Origin: Eutrigla gurnardus
Lineage: Eukaryota; Chordata; Actinopteri; Perciformes; Triglidae
Direction: 5' to 3'
NCBI GenBank assembly: GCA_963514095.1
Contig: OY741277.1
Location: 14,711,961 to 14,775,960 of the forward strand
DNA length: 64,000 bases
Part shown: positions 21,094 through 32,178 of the stretch, piece by piece
Layout of the letters: every line of letters begins with the position of its first letter
How positions within the stretch are numbered: position 1 is the first letter of the stretch
Notes under the pieces: model-generated
Database searches by the model: none
What the model saw: only the letters and a program-made list of their open reading frames with translations
What the model was told of the DNA's origin: nothing
Position numbers and translations under genes: made by a program

Positions 21094-24044
21094 CCCATAC
21101 AGCATCTTTCTTATTACCGCAACAGATGTTATGTTAGTGCTGGTTAATTGTGTCCCTTGGGGTTGCCTTGAGATAGGAAAGAGGGCCGGGGAGCGTGAGA
21201 GAGAGAATAAAAGGAAAAATGATAAGTCTATTGCCTGATGTTCAACTGGATTGTTTTCCTTTATCATATCGCATTGATGAATAATGAATTATTCTGCATT
21301 GATAAATGACTAGTGTGTGTGTTGATATATAGCATTAATGTTTTTATTGTTGAGCAACAAAAGCCGAGGGGAAATAAACCATTTGGCTCAATTAATGGCC
21401 TTAATTCACATTCACTTGAATGCACTGTGGTAGACGTTTGATTGTGGCTCAGTGGAACTGGATGTGTGTTCTGGGGATGTCTTGCAGTGGGAAAGGTCAG
21501 GAGGCTGATAAGTTCCTGTCTGCAGCCCCATCGTCTCCTCTCAGAAAACAGGAGGTAGAAAATCTCAGGTAATGACTCATTTTCTCTCCTCACACATCCG
21601 CTGAGCATTAACTCGTCCCGAGGATCCAGAGGGCTGTACAGTATTCACTGATTCCAACATTTTTGATGTGAAGGTGCTCCATCCTGGCCTGTAGCGCCTA
21701 TGTGGCGTTGGCGCTGGGAGACAATTTGATGGCTCTAAACCACGCTGAGAAGCTGCTCCATCAAACCAAGGTGTCTGGATCCCTCAAGTAAGTGTTCTGT
21801 TGGTGGACCTCATCCATCTGTAGCAGCGTCCTCCTCCACCTAGAATCACTCAGCTGACGGGTTTGTGTTCCTCCTCCTTTGCCGTTATGTCAGATTCTTG
21901 GGTCACCTCTACGCTGCTGAAGCCCTGATCTCATTGGACAGAATCTCTGATGCCATCACTCACCTCAACCCAGAGAATGTCAGCGATGTGTCAATGGGAG
22001 TGCTGACCAGCGACCAAGATCAAGGTCTGTGGGTTTCACACGTTTCTCTGCAAAGCATGATTTAGGGTTTTTTTGCCCTTAATGCTGGATTTGTTTTTGT
22101 TAACAGGTTCTGACAAAGGAGATGAGCCTGTCGAGTCATGTGAGTCCTTCTTTGTTTAAACCTTAATGCGTGATTTTAACTTGAAACAATTCAAAATAAC
22201 AACAATAGGATGTTTAAACAAGAATCATGTGACATTAAAATGACATAATGCATCCGTCAAAACAATCACGTCCCCTATCATGCAGTTAATATGCAAACAA
22301 GGCATTATTTTCTTCGTATTTTTATGGGGGAAAAAAACTTGCACCAAAAACTGGGGCAACATTCTAACCCCGCCCCCTTTTTAGTGGTCCAATCAATGTG
22401 ATGGATTTGATTTTATTCCCTCTTGTAACTGAACACCACTTAATCATTCTGTTTCACCTGGGGATACACCACGGTACAGAAGCTAAAGCTGCTCTAACTT
22501 CCCCTGGGACTTTTGTGACAGCAGTGACTTTTCTTAAACTTTATTTCCTTTTTTATAAATGGCAAAAAAAATATGGATTGAAGGATAAAAAATATAGAAC
22601 ACATGTTGTGATCTATCTTCTACCAATACATTTTGACTTTTGCACTTTACAACACTCGTAGTTATTGAAAATGTTTGGATCACACAAGTCGGAAGTAATC
22701 CCACGCTGCCACAGCAGGAATTTAATTCTACAAATGGTATAAAGCTAATAATATTAGTGTAATGTGAGTTGTATTCTGACTGTGACCTCTGAATGAATCC
22801 TCAAACTATACTATAAAGAATAAGTTAAAGCATCAAGGATATTTCTCTAATAGTTTGTGTTTGTGTGTGTGCAGCAGGGAAGCAGACCCCCCTGTGTTAC
22901 CCCAGCAGTGTGACATCAGCTCGGGCCATGATGCTGTTCAACCTTGGGAGCGCTTACTGTCTGAGGAGCGAGTATGAGAAGGCCCGCAAGTGCTTGCATC
23001 AGGTAACCATGACAACAGATGCATGACTTCAGCAGGATATTTATTTTAAGGTGGTGTCAGGATTTCTGGTATCGAGTCGCAGTAGAAAATTCTTCCAGGC
23101 CCTGTGATTATATTCAAGAACCGAACCTAAAGGTTGTTATATTCATGTTGACAAAGAACTTAAAAAGTGTGAAAAAACTGATGTGTGAAGATGCCAAGTT
23201 GCAATCCATGAAAAACAAAACTTTTTCTTTAGCATGAAAGTTCATTCTGGACTTTGGAAAAAGTAGTTTGACTAAACAATCTTTCTTCTACAGTAAAATC
23301 ATAACTTAAAGTTCACTCAGGGATTTGTGTTGTCTTCATCAGGCTGCATCAATGGTGAACACCAAGGAGATTCCACCTGAAGCGATCCTGCTGGGAGTCT
23401 ACTTAGAGCTACAGAACGGTCAGACCTTCAGCACACACTCACTGGCACTCTTGAGAACCCCTTTTAACTTGAGGTTATTCCTTTTACAATGTGGGGCAAA
23501 ATATATAAAAAATGCTATAATCATCAGATCCACTGCTACATGCTGTCTCAATGTTCTTTTAGATACTGTAGTAATTCTACTTTAATAACTGGAGAAAACA
23601 TTGAAGAACTGCACACTCCCTGAATGTCACTGGATGAAAATATTCAAAGTTGTGTAATCTCACAAATAATGGCTTTCAGCAGCTTAAATTTTCAAAAGAA
23701 ATGTTTTGCATCTGACGTGATAATTTTGATGAAGTCGGTTGTCGTGGTGACATAATTGTCTCTCTAAACACTGACAGCAGTCTTGTGTTTGGCTGGTCAT
23801 TCCACTGTGGTTTGTTACCAGTATCTCCTTTTTGTTAAGTATGTGAGTGATGGGTTAAATGGATCTTTGTCATGCGTCTTCAGGAAATACCCAGCTGGCC
23901 TTGCAGATCATCAAACGGAACCAGCTGCTGCCCACGGCGGTCCAGAGGGTCTCCCCAGACTCCCGCAAGAAACCCGTCCAGCCCTTGCAGTCCGTCCAGC
24001 CCATCCAGCTGCCCTCTTCCTTCACACAAGTTCAGCGCAAATGA
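13901..24044 (+). CDS. cnot10: CCR4-NOT transcription complex subunit 10
   Basis: Tetratricopeptide-repeat subunit of the CCR4-NOT deadenylase complex; with CNOT11 it binds the CNOT1 N-terminus. Exons: 13901-13916, 15727-15818, 17590-17751, 17880-18030, 18848-18984, 19087-19170, 19261-19344, 19607-19724, 19839-19988, 20185-20387, 20539-20660, 20829-21008, 21488-21568, 21674-21787, 21894-22024, 22107-22139, 22875-23002, 23343-23418, 23884-24044. All phases agree and give 740 aa; human CNOT10 is about 744. Strongly conserved blocks include [70 protein letters not shown] and FLGHLYAAEALISLDRISDA, many of them TPR helices. A Ser/Gln/Glu-rich linker is at exon 12. The ending is TQVQRK-like. Intron 6 has a GC donor, exons 5 and 17 have NAGNAG acceptors, and a CA repeat follows the exon 12 donor. 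Confidence 0.96.
18095..18550. mobile_element. MITE in cnot10 intron 4
   Basis: The left end, TGACCCTTTGCCAAGCCCCG, is matched at the right by the reverse complement of TGACCTTTCGCTAAGTCCCG, giving imperfect terminal inverted repeats of about 24 bp around 455 bp of non-coding DNA. No target duplication is clear. It resembles GC-ended MITEs common in teleosts, but I cannot assign a superfamily. Confidence 0.55.
21013..21090. repeat. CA microsatellite at cnot10 exon 12 donor
   Basis: About 39 CA units begin four bases after the GT of the exon 12 5' splice site (donor at 21009). Downstream a CCCCCC run follows. Confidence 0.95.
22340..22480. repeat. Old dispersed repeat in cnot10 intron 16
   Basis: Contains AGTGGTCCAATCAATG, then GGATTT, a GAACACCACTTAAT block and GTTTCACCTG. 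The same ordered blocks, diverged, occur at about 62974-63062, so both are probably remnants of one family. No ends or target duplication can be defined. Confidence 0.35.
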
Positions 24045-24297
24045 GCCTCCACAGCCACCTCTAATCACCCCCCTCCCCCCCCACTCCATTAACAACACAC
24101 CACCACCCCCCACCCCCGAGGAGCCTTGGTATTTATAAAGCTGCTTTCCCTCAGCATCAGGAGCGGATTGCAATGCAGGTGTGGCTGCTGACTGATGAGG
24201 AGAGAAGACATTCAGCTGCACTGTTACCCATGGACTGTGACCAGCGGACTCTTTATTTCCATTCGAATGAGGAATCTGTGTGTTGTTGAACAATGAA

Positions 24298-24303
24298 AAT
24301 AAA
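24298..24303 (+). terminator. cnot10 polyadenylation signal
   Basis: AATAAA lies about 254 bases after the cnot10 stop codon, in a plausible 3' untranslated region that includes a C-rich segment near 24065-24115. It is the first canonical signal downstream. Confidence 0.75.
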
Positions 24304-24711
24304 TTTTATTTACTGTATGCCATGTGGGATTCTTGAATTCTATTTTTGCCTGCCTCACGGTGAATGTAGTAAGGACATTTTGGCAACAACCTGAATGATG
24401 TACAGAAAGTCATTTGTTTCATTTAAATAAAGTAAAACAAAATTAACTAATAAAAGTAAACAAAATCCAGAACACAATATATAAAACCAGATAGACATGA
24501 TTTAAACTGACAGGTTCAACAGGACTATTGCTTCCATTTGTAGTTATTGATATGAATTTAAACCCTGCACTATCATTATTCTACTGTGATTTGTGTTTAT
24601 TGCCAGATATTGATCCAGCTTTGGTTCGCCCCCAGACAGAGGCAGCAGGCTCATTGTGGACTCGGTCCCTTCCTAAACCACCTTCCAGGAGCGGGTGGTT
24701 TATCAGAGATG
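24304..24711. other. Spacer between convergent cnot10 and tcaim
   Basis: AT-rich with a second AATAAA-like run near 24425. No gene or known repeat is recognised. Confidence 0.4.
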
Positions 24712-24721
24712 GGATTCAGTT

Positions 24722-25062
24722 CCATCCATCGTCTACCGCTTTATCCTGTATTCAGGGTTGTGGGGGGGCTGGAGCCGATCCCAGCTGTCATTGGGTGAAG
24801 GCAGGGTTCACCCTGGACAGGTCACCAGTCTATCACAGGGCCGACATGTAGAGACAGACAACCATTCACACTCACATTCACACCTACGGGACATTTAGAG
24901 TCATCAATTAACCTATCCCCATGCATGTCTTTGGACTGTGGGAGGAAGCCGGAGAACCCGGAGAGAACCCACACTTGGACTGGGAGAACATGCAAACTCC
25001 ACACAGAAGGAACCCGACCTGGGAATCGAACCCGGGACCCTCTTGCTGTGAGGCGACAGTTC
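24722..25062 (-). mobile_element. tRNA-derived SINE, copy 1
   Basis: Read on the minus strand, the element begins with a tRNA-like head carrying a degenerate B-box (GGTTCGATTCCC), runs through GGAGTTTGCATGTTCTCC and a body with CCAAAGACATGCATGGGG, and ends at a short TGGATGGA tail. It is flanked by GGATTCAGTT at 24712-24721 and 25063-25072, a perfect 10-bp target-site duplication. The same family occurs at 30516-30885. The family is abundant in teleosts; the tRNA origin is inferred from the B-box. Confidence 0.8.
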
Positions 25063-25184
25063 GGATTCAGTTGTGGTTTGTCATTAAGTGGCGTCCGCTC
25101 CAGAGCCAGGGAGGCGTGTCGATCTACAGTCCAGTACAATCTCACATGATGGCATAATAAACAGTCCGGTCTCGAACAAGCAGC

Positions 25185-25190
25185 TTTATT
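25185..25190 (-). terminator. Candidate tcaim polyadenylation signal
   Basis: TTTATT on the plus strand is AATAAA on the minus strand, about 910 bases beyond the tcaim stop. The interval 25191-26097 would then be the 3' untranslated region; it shows no other gene. Confidence 0.45.
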
Positions 25191-26097
25191 TGAGTTGTTT
25201 TACAGCTAGATTACCTTCACAAAGTTCAAACCAACCTCCTTCAAGTGACAGAACCACCATATGAAAACAGGAGAACTCAATATGGACTCACCAGCATCTG
25301 AAACGTCCAATGTGCCCAGATGAGCTCCATCCAGTGAAGTGGCCCATCATCACACATTTTTCCTCCGTACACAACGAGCAGCACATACCACACACAGGGT
25401 GTTGCAGCTTGGACACCGTACAAAGTCTTTGTTAACGTTCCTGGAATTAATTTGGTGACTGTGCGGAAATTCTGGGTTCAAACTCAATGAATGTGCAGCA
25501 TCCAAATGTTGATTCAGCTCATTCTGGGTCCGGCTCATGGGATTCTGAAGTCCAGGTGTGAGTGGTAGGGTACTGGAGCCAAACTGGACATCCCAAAAAT
25601 AACAACAGAAGATTCACTTTGTCACATTGAGGCATCAACCCTCTGAAGAAAGATCATATTGCACCTCTGTCAACCTTTTAGGTTTGTGACCCTTCAAAGC
25701 TAACCGACGGCTACCCACTTCTCTTTTTACAACCAAACACTATTTGGTTCTCAGACTTTCACTTTTGATTCCTGAAAAGGATTTTAGAAGAAAAATCTGA
25801 ATTATCTGAAAGAAAGGAGCACATTTCTCCTCATCTTCCTCAACCCCCAGGTTGGGAATCATTGACCTTCGCTTCTATTTGGCTTTTCCATCAAGAATAT
25901 AAAGTGCTTGTTGGTAAGAATGAACCACTAAAACATTACTTTTTCCCTTGAAATGTTTCCCTTGAAAATGAACAGACATGAGATCTGCCGTGACCACCTG
26001 ACATCTACAAAAGGACCCTGTTAAAACTTGATTGGACACCATTGAGCTGCTAGAATGTACTTCTTCCCGACGCTTGGACCGACCGTGTCCCTCTGGC

Positions 26098-29000
26098 TCA
26101 GCTGTTCCAGTCCCAGGGGACACACAGGTCTCCGTCCTGCATGACCGAGTAGTAGTGAGACACACAGAGGTGGAGGCCCTGCATGAGGGGGGAGCGCTGC
26201 TCCAGCAGCCTCTTACAGCACAGGATCATCTGGCTGGAGCTGACACTGGGCTCCTTGGACAGACTCCTCAGAGACAGATTCTGGAGACACAGCTTCACCA
26301 CAGCCTCCTCCTCCGCCTGCAGCCTGGACACACAGAAGGAGAAGCAGTCGGTAACCAAATTAACCAGTATGAGGTGGGCATTAGGAAATAACGTGTTCCC
26401 TCTCAAAATATTTGTATCATTTTAAAGCTCTTTCATGCATAATTTATTTGTCAAAGAGTGAAATGACTGAGAACTAAATAGTGTCAGAGAAATAATGGAA
26501 TATATAACCCACAGCTCTAAATAATGACTGGGCAATGTACATATCGATATCATGACATGAGACTAGATATCGCCTTAGATTTTGGATATTGTTCATATTA
26601 TTGTAAACAGAAACAATTTGACTCTCGAATATGAGGGTCTGTTTGACTCACTGGTTTTTGCGTTGGGTGCGCTGTCTGGCCTCGGGGGCGTGGCTCTGGA
26701 GGAAGACTTGCAGCTTGGGAGGGTCACAGTTGGTGGGGATGATGAAGTGGCCCATCTCATGAAGACTGGGGTTAGAGTGGTCACTGTCATCGACACAAAA
26801 GACAACCAGTGATTTTTAATAATGACCTGCCAATTCTCAGATTTTTGTATTTATTTGTTGTTGTACTGCAGACTAACCTTTTTACCACCATCCCAAAAAT
26901 GAAATGCAACCATGCCTAAGTCAGTGTAAATCATCAAAAACTCTAAATGTTATCCTTTTTCATTGTTAGTGTCATCTATGGTGGTTACTTAGCAATTTAA
27001 ATGATTAAGAAATAAAAATATTGTATTTTTATTTAAATACTTAAAAGAAATCTTGACATTAGCAGTTTAATCATATATTATAAGCTACTTAAAGTTAGTG
27101 TGATGAGGTTAAACAAATCTCAAATATCTATTTTATATTACTGTGAAAACATTTCCTTCAAACTCAAGTTTCTCAGCAAAAACCAAAGATTACATTTGAG
27201 CACCAACAACATCGGTCAGTGTGACCACTGTGATCGTCAGCCAATCAGCATCTCTTATGACAGTGTCTTATTTAATGAAAGCAGAGAGCTGTGTGTGTGT
27301 GTGACTGAGGTGTTCAGATGACAGTGTGACAGCGTACTTCTCCAACAACATGGTGAGTCCCTGAAGGCTCCTCGGGTGCAGGCGAAGCCGTCGGGACATC
27401 AGGCTCTTGTGGAAGGTGCTGAGGGTGCTGTAGTGCTCGGCGATGGACTGGACTGGTCTCAGCCTCTCCACGTGGACCACCTGAGTCCCACCCAGCAGGA
27501 GGCTGATCCTCTCCTTCAGCCAGTCTGTCTGCTGCTGCAGGCTGCGATAGCTGGGCAGCTGTTCGAACAGCTGGAGACACACACAGGCAGACCTGGGGTC
27601 AGCAAACAACGAGCAGCACAAAGAACATATGGCAGCAGAAGCACCGCAGCTTCATTACTTTGGTCCACTGATGATGAACGTCCATGGTTCCCAGCATGAT
27701 GTGTCCGGAGGCGTTCATCCCTGACTGGTCAGCAAACACAACAGTGTGTCCTGGAGGGAAGGTGGAGGAGCAGATTAAAGGAGAGTTTGTCCATTCTACT
27801 CTACGGGAGTCTGTTTTGCTGATCTTTGGTCTTGTTAACCAAACAACTTGTTGAACTTTCGTTGATTTATTGTCACCAAGCCACTGAGCTTAGAATGAGC
27901 CCTTTATATCTTTATATATATGGATCCTCTACATGGAGTCTACCAAGTTGCATCGCCATTCTTCTACAGTAGCCCAGAATGGACAAACCAAACACTGGCA
28001 AGAGACAGCTTTTCCTGATTTTGCATTACATAAAGGTCAAGTAGAAGTGTAATATAATATATACTGCTCATTAAATTGCATTCAATTCAAGTGAAGAATC
28101 TTACTTTAAGTCTGACTCTTTACCTTGCAGGTTCTTCAGGGCCTCGGGGTTCTGCAGGGACAGTCTGCTCAGACTCTGAAGCTGACAGCACCTGTGGGCC
28201 ACTCCCCAACTGCGCTGCCACCTGCACACACGCCATCGCCACGGTAACATGTACACAGCTTCATACTAGTGTCTTTAAATAAAGCGCAGTCCCCAGAAGA
28301 GGAACGAGCTTCAGGGTTCACTCCTGACTGCTAATCCCCTCACCCAAACTAGGCTGACATGAGTATTAGGGTTGTACCAAATGTCTTCTTTTTTCTTTTT
28401 TTTTACATTCAAAGATTGTATTAAGGTGTTCAAAAAAAGCTTTTGAATGCTATTTTATGTCATCTACAAAAAAGAAAATCCTCAAACACAATCGTCACTT
28501 TGAATAAAGTGATTAATCGTATTTAATGATAAATCTTCCTTTCTAATTACATTCTCCTCAGCTTGATCAGACAGGCGAATAGACAAGTTCATGTAGACTA
28601 CAGTGTTGTTAGCTGCTGCCACAGCACCTTGGTTAGTGTTGGGGGCAAACTAATTGAGCGTACCTGATATCAGCCAGATCAAATTTGTGACACAGCTCCT
28701 CCTTCAGTCTGTTCAGCTCTTCTCTCCGAGGAAGACTGGCGCTGTGCTTCTTCGTTGCCTCGGGCTCGTTGTTTCTCAGCCACAAGCTGACAAAGAAAAG
28801 GCAACACAAAACTACTAGAACAAATTATTATTAAAAACCCACAGATAATTATCCTCAACTCAGTTCCCCACGGCTCTATTGAGCTTTCTAGCATCTTAGT
28901 TTCATAGTATTGGTTTTACGGTCCACGACTTTCATGTTTTTTTGCCCAGTAGCTCTCAACAAGTCTTCACCAGTTCAGTTCTACGTTACAGACTGTATGC

Positions 29001-30363
29001 ATGTGAGTCAAGATACAGAGCTGAGGTGCAGTGTAACTAACATGAGTGTAGGCTCCACCCTCCTGGCCTGCTGCAGCTCCTCCTCAGGGTCTCTGAATCC
29101 AGTGAAGGTGTAGTAGCTCTTATCCCATTTGATAGGTCTGTAGAAATGCAGCCCCGACTCAGGTGGACTTTTAGGGGTCCCTGTACCCTCTTTCAGACCC
29201 TTCATGTGCTTCAGGGGCAGGCTGCAGGACTTCAAGACGGTCACCACTGTACTCATGACGTCGTTTGTGTGCAGGGTGAAACTCACCGGCCGGAACCCTG
29301 AGAACCAGGCGAGAGCTTTTAGATTTGTAACGACAGAACTTGCGTATATTATGAGCAATATTAAAGGACACTTTACCCAAGGCGAGGAGGTCTGGCTGCA
29401 CGTCACTGCTGTCCTTTGTGTCCCTGACATAAAAGGTGAGCTTCATTGGCTGAACTGAGCGTGAGCTGGGCTTTTGCAGGTTGTCCAGATAGCCATTTAG
29501 CCTCTTTAATGAATTCTCATTCACTTCCTGTAAAAGACGGCATTGGATGTTACATCAATGTACAATAAAAACAATGTTTTTATATGGATTATAAACAATC
29601 CATGACATAAGAGAGACCTACCCGTTCCCTGGGATATTGACCAAAGAAGTCAGGATGGACTGCAAAATAAAACGGTCTGAGTGCATTGACGGCATCTGCC
29701 CCTGAGAGAGTTCTCTGCTGGACTAAATGTGTGGCCACGTGTTTCCTCTCCAGCCTGCAGAGGAAAACACATGGAAGTGAAATATTTTTATAGTTCATAC
29801 AACATGCACAACAACCGACAACTCAGACACAGCTTATGTTAAATGTTAAATTACAGCCATCATCTACACAAATCACACAAATGATCCCTTTTGGATTAAA
29901 ATGATCAATTTTAAAGCAGATAAGTTTGCATTATATAAGTTTTTTGTACACAGTGCCTATTATTTTCATGCTCAATATTGTATATTGTAGAGGTCATGTA
30001 TATAGTATTGTAGTTCATCTATTTTACTAATCTTAATTATAAATCTGACTACATACATGATGACATTACATCAATGAGTCATCTGATTAGCCATTTAGTC
30101 AAAGAATGAATAAAAGGTGCACAGTTAGTATGTCTGCCCAACAAGTATAAGATGGATTGCCATGAAATTTGTTACGGACATGGATGAATCCTTATATCTT
30201 GGCCTTTCATCTAGTATCATCAATTTGAGATTTACAACCAATACCATGCACAAAGCTGTGCCATACAACTTAGAACAACAACAACAAAGCAGTGTTACCT
30301 AATGGTGCATCTCAGGAGGGAGTTGACAGACATTGCTGATACTGCTCTTCTACAGATGAGCAT
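26098..30363 (-). CDS. tcaim: T-cell activation inhibitor, mitochondrial (TCAIM)
   Basis: Mitochondrial protein named for limiting T-cell activation in mammals; its biochemical role is poorly defined. Coding exons in order: 30363-30299, 29754-29622, 29527-29377, 29297-29042, 28786-28664, 28221-28124, 27750-27659, 27570-27338, 26783-26652, 26323-26098. All phases close, giving 502 aa; human TCAIM is about 496. The arginine-rich, acid-poor N-terminus fits a mitochondrial targeting peptide. The J-domain-like block ALRPFYFAVHPDFFGQYP keeps the HPD tripeptide at 55-57. Other conserved blocks are VNENSLKRLNGYLDNLQKP, RPIKWDKSYYTFTGF, GHIMLGTMDVHHQWTK, SSSQMILCCKRLLEQ and the ending MQDGDLCVPWDW. 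The exon 4 donor is GTTAGT and the exon 7 donor GTAATG, both weak. The first ATG used lies in the first exon with a compatible frame; the mammalian N-terminus differs in length. Confidence 0.94.
30145..30210 (-). repeat. Fragment of a dispersed fish repeat
   Basis: On the minus strand this reads AAGGATTCATCC, then a spacer, then AAATTTCATGGCAATCCATC. The same blocks in the same order occur on the plus strand at about 54400-54465. It lies just downstream of tcaim exon 1. Confidence 0.4.
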
Positions 30364-30515
30364 TAAATCCTGTCCTGTGCAGCCAGTCCATCAGCAGGCC
30401 TGATATCAAAGGACATGTTACCAAAGTGTCTCCCTCCAGCACAGATTTCAGCAGTACACCATTCATTCAAAGGAACTTGATGAGCTTCAGTCAACCAGGA
30501 AGACATTAATAACTT

Positions 30516-30885
30516 CCATCCATCCATCCATCCATTTTCTACCGCTTATCCTGTATTCAGGGTCGCGGGGGGGCTGGAGCCGATCCAAGCTGTCATTGGG
30601 CGAAGGCAGGGTACACCCTGGACAGGACGCCAGTCTATCGCAGGGCCGACATGTAGAGACAAACAACCATTCACGCTCACATTCACACCTACGGGCAATT
30701 TAGAGTCATCAATTAACCTATCCCCATCCTGCATGTCTTTGGACTGTGGGAGGAAGCCGGAGAACCCGGAGAGAACCCACGCTTACACGGGGAGAACATG
30801 CAAACTCCACACAGAAGGAACCCGGGCCGACCCGGGGATCGAACCCAGGACCCTCTTGCTGTGAGGCGAGAGTGCTACCCACTAC
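30516..30885 (-). mobile_element. tRNA-derived SINE, copy 2
   Basis: Same family as the element at 24722. On the minus strand it starts at a tRNA-like head with a good B-box (GGTTCGATCCC) and ends in ATGGATGG repeats. It is flanked by ACATTAATAACTT at 30503-30515 and 30886-30898, a perfect 13-bp target duplication indicating a fairly recent insertion. It lies upstream of the tcaim start codon, inside the presumed intron between its leader exon and exon 1. Confidence 0.85.
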
Positions 30886-31122
30886 ACATTAATAACTTAA
30901 AAATAATAAATTAAAAAGCAAAACAATATTAAACGTTAAGATAATGCGTGAATACACCCTCAAAACTGAATATTAAAGGAACAAGCAGTTTGGGCTACTC
31001 TATATTTAGCTGCGGCGTTAGCTTACTAAGCTGCAGGAGTTGCATTTATCCCTATGTATAACACAGAATCCGCTCATCAAAACTAACAGCAAATTAAGGC
31101 CAAAGTAAACACTGTTAGTGTA

Positions 31123-31125
<3 letters not shown>

Positions 31126-31181
<56 letters not shown>
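31126..31181. repeat. ATT trinucleotide microsatellite
   Basis: About 18 uninterrupted ATT units in the tcaim-rwdd1 divergent region. Confidence 0.95.
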
Positions 31182-31183
<2 letters not shown>

Positions 31184-31456
31184 TACTGTAATAGCACGTA
31201 AGCCCCCACGGAAGTTGGTGTTACTTTAAGTTAAGGGTAAAGCTTCAGCGTTGTTTGTTTGTTTGACTTCTACTCAATGACAGCAACAAAACATGGCTCA
31301 TGTTAGCTACTCTAGCTAGCATTCAGAGTATTAGCGGAGTGGGGGCTTTGTCGTCAGCTGATACTGTCTAACTAATGACAGGTCGAGGTAAGTTACGAGT
31401 TAATTGTGGTTGTTAAATTGGCCACTGACGACAAACTGCAAAGTAACGGCTCTCAC

Positions 31457-32178
31457 CGTAGGAGCGCAAGCTTCTGCGGATTCCGTTCTTCTCCTTCTTC
31501 TTCTACTACTTTTTAAAATTATTTTTACAAGGCAGCGGCACTGCAACGCCGTCAGCTGGACTGGAGGGGCGTTGCGTGTTGGTGCTGAGTAGATGGTCTT
31601 CCCTAACCTATCTAATTTAGTTTTTCTTTGCTGTCTGTAAACTTAAATAAAATAAAATATGCTTTCTGTAGTAAAACAGCAGAACCTGACATGTGACAGA
31701 TAGCGACAGTATGACTTTTTTTTTTTAGTGTGACTTTTGACAGCTGCTAAATCTTCCTATGACGGATGGCTTTAGGTGGAAAATATATCTCTTTCCAGCT
31801 GGTGGCGCTGTCGTATTGTTTGTGCTCAAGTTGGTGCGGCGGAGAAAAAAGTGGTTTCCGCCTGTGCGCTGGCGCTTGCAGACCTAAACAATCGATCACA
31901 GAGTGACATTGAACTTAAGAAAACCCGAATAAAGCAGAGATACCTACAGTTAACGTGTCCAGTTGTATTCTGACCACATGTTCAAACAGTAGTAGCCAAA
32001 AATATGACATTCACATAGCTGGATAACGAACATCTCCGGTATCAGACCAAAACATCAGAATATCGATAACATCGATCACCGCCGGGTGTGAGTGGAGCAC
32101 GCAGCACAGCCAGTGTGTTAGCTTGGACATAGCGGGGATGATTTGTCTAACTTCCAGATAACCAGCAGCCACACGAAA
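31457..32178. promoter_or_regulatory. Divergent tcaim/rwdd1 promoter region
   Basis: tcaim and rwdd1 are head to head. On the minus strand a consensus donor (CTACG|GTGAGAGC) has its exon edge at 31457, the likely end of a non-coding tcaim leader exon. The rwdd1 start codon is at 32179. No TATA box is seen for either gene. The transcription starts are inferred, not observed. Confidence 0.35.

Noticed and set aside
21010..21267. Cys-Val or Thr-His repeat open frames at CA microsatellites (also at 10152-10427 and 55345-55984)
   Set aside because: They are translations of dinucleotide repeats; only the part of 55345-55971 inside zup1 exon 1 is coding.
24695..25157. Several overlapping 60-107-codon frames
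   Set aside because: All fall inside the SINE copy at 24722-25062 and its flanks; they are repeat translations.
29008..29042. Extension of tcaim exon 4 to a downstream stop
   Set aside because: The frame continues into the intron, but the donor GTTAGT at 29041-29036 and the matched phase of exon 5 restore the conserved WLRNNEPEATKK-type sequence, so the extension is intronic.
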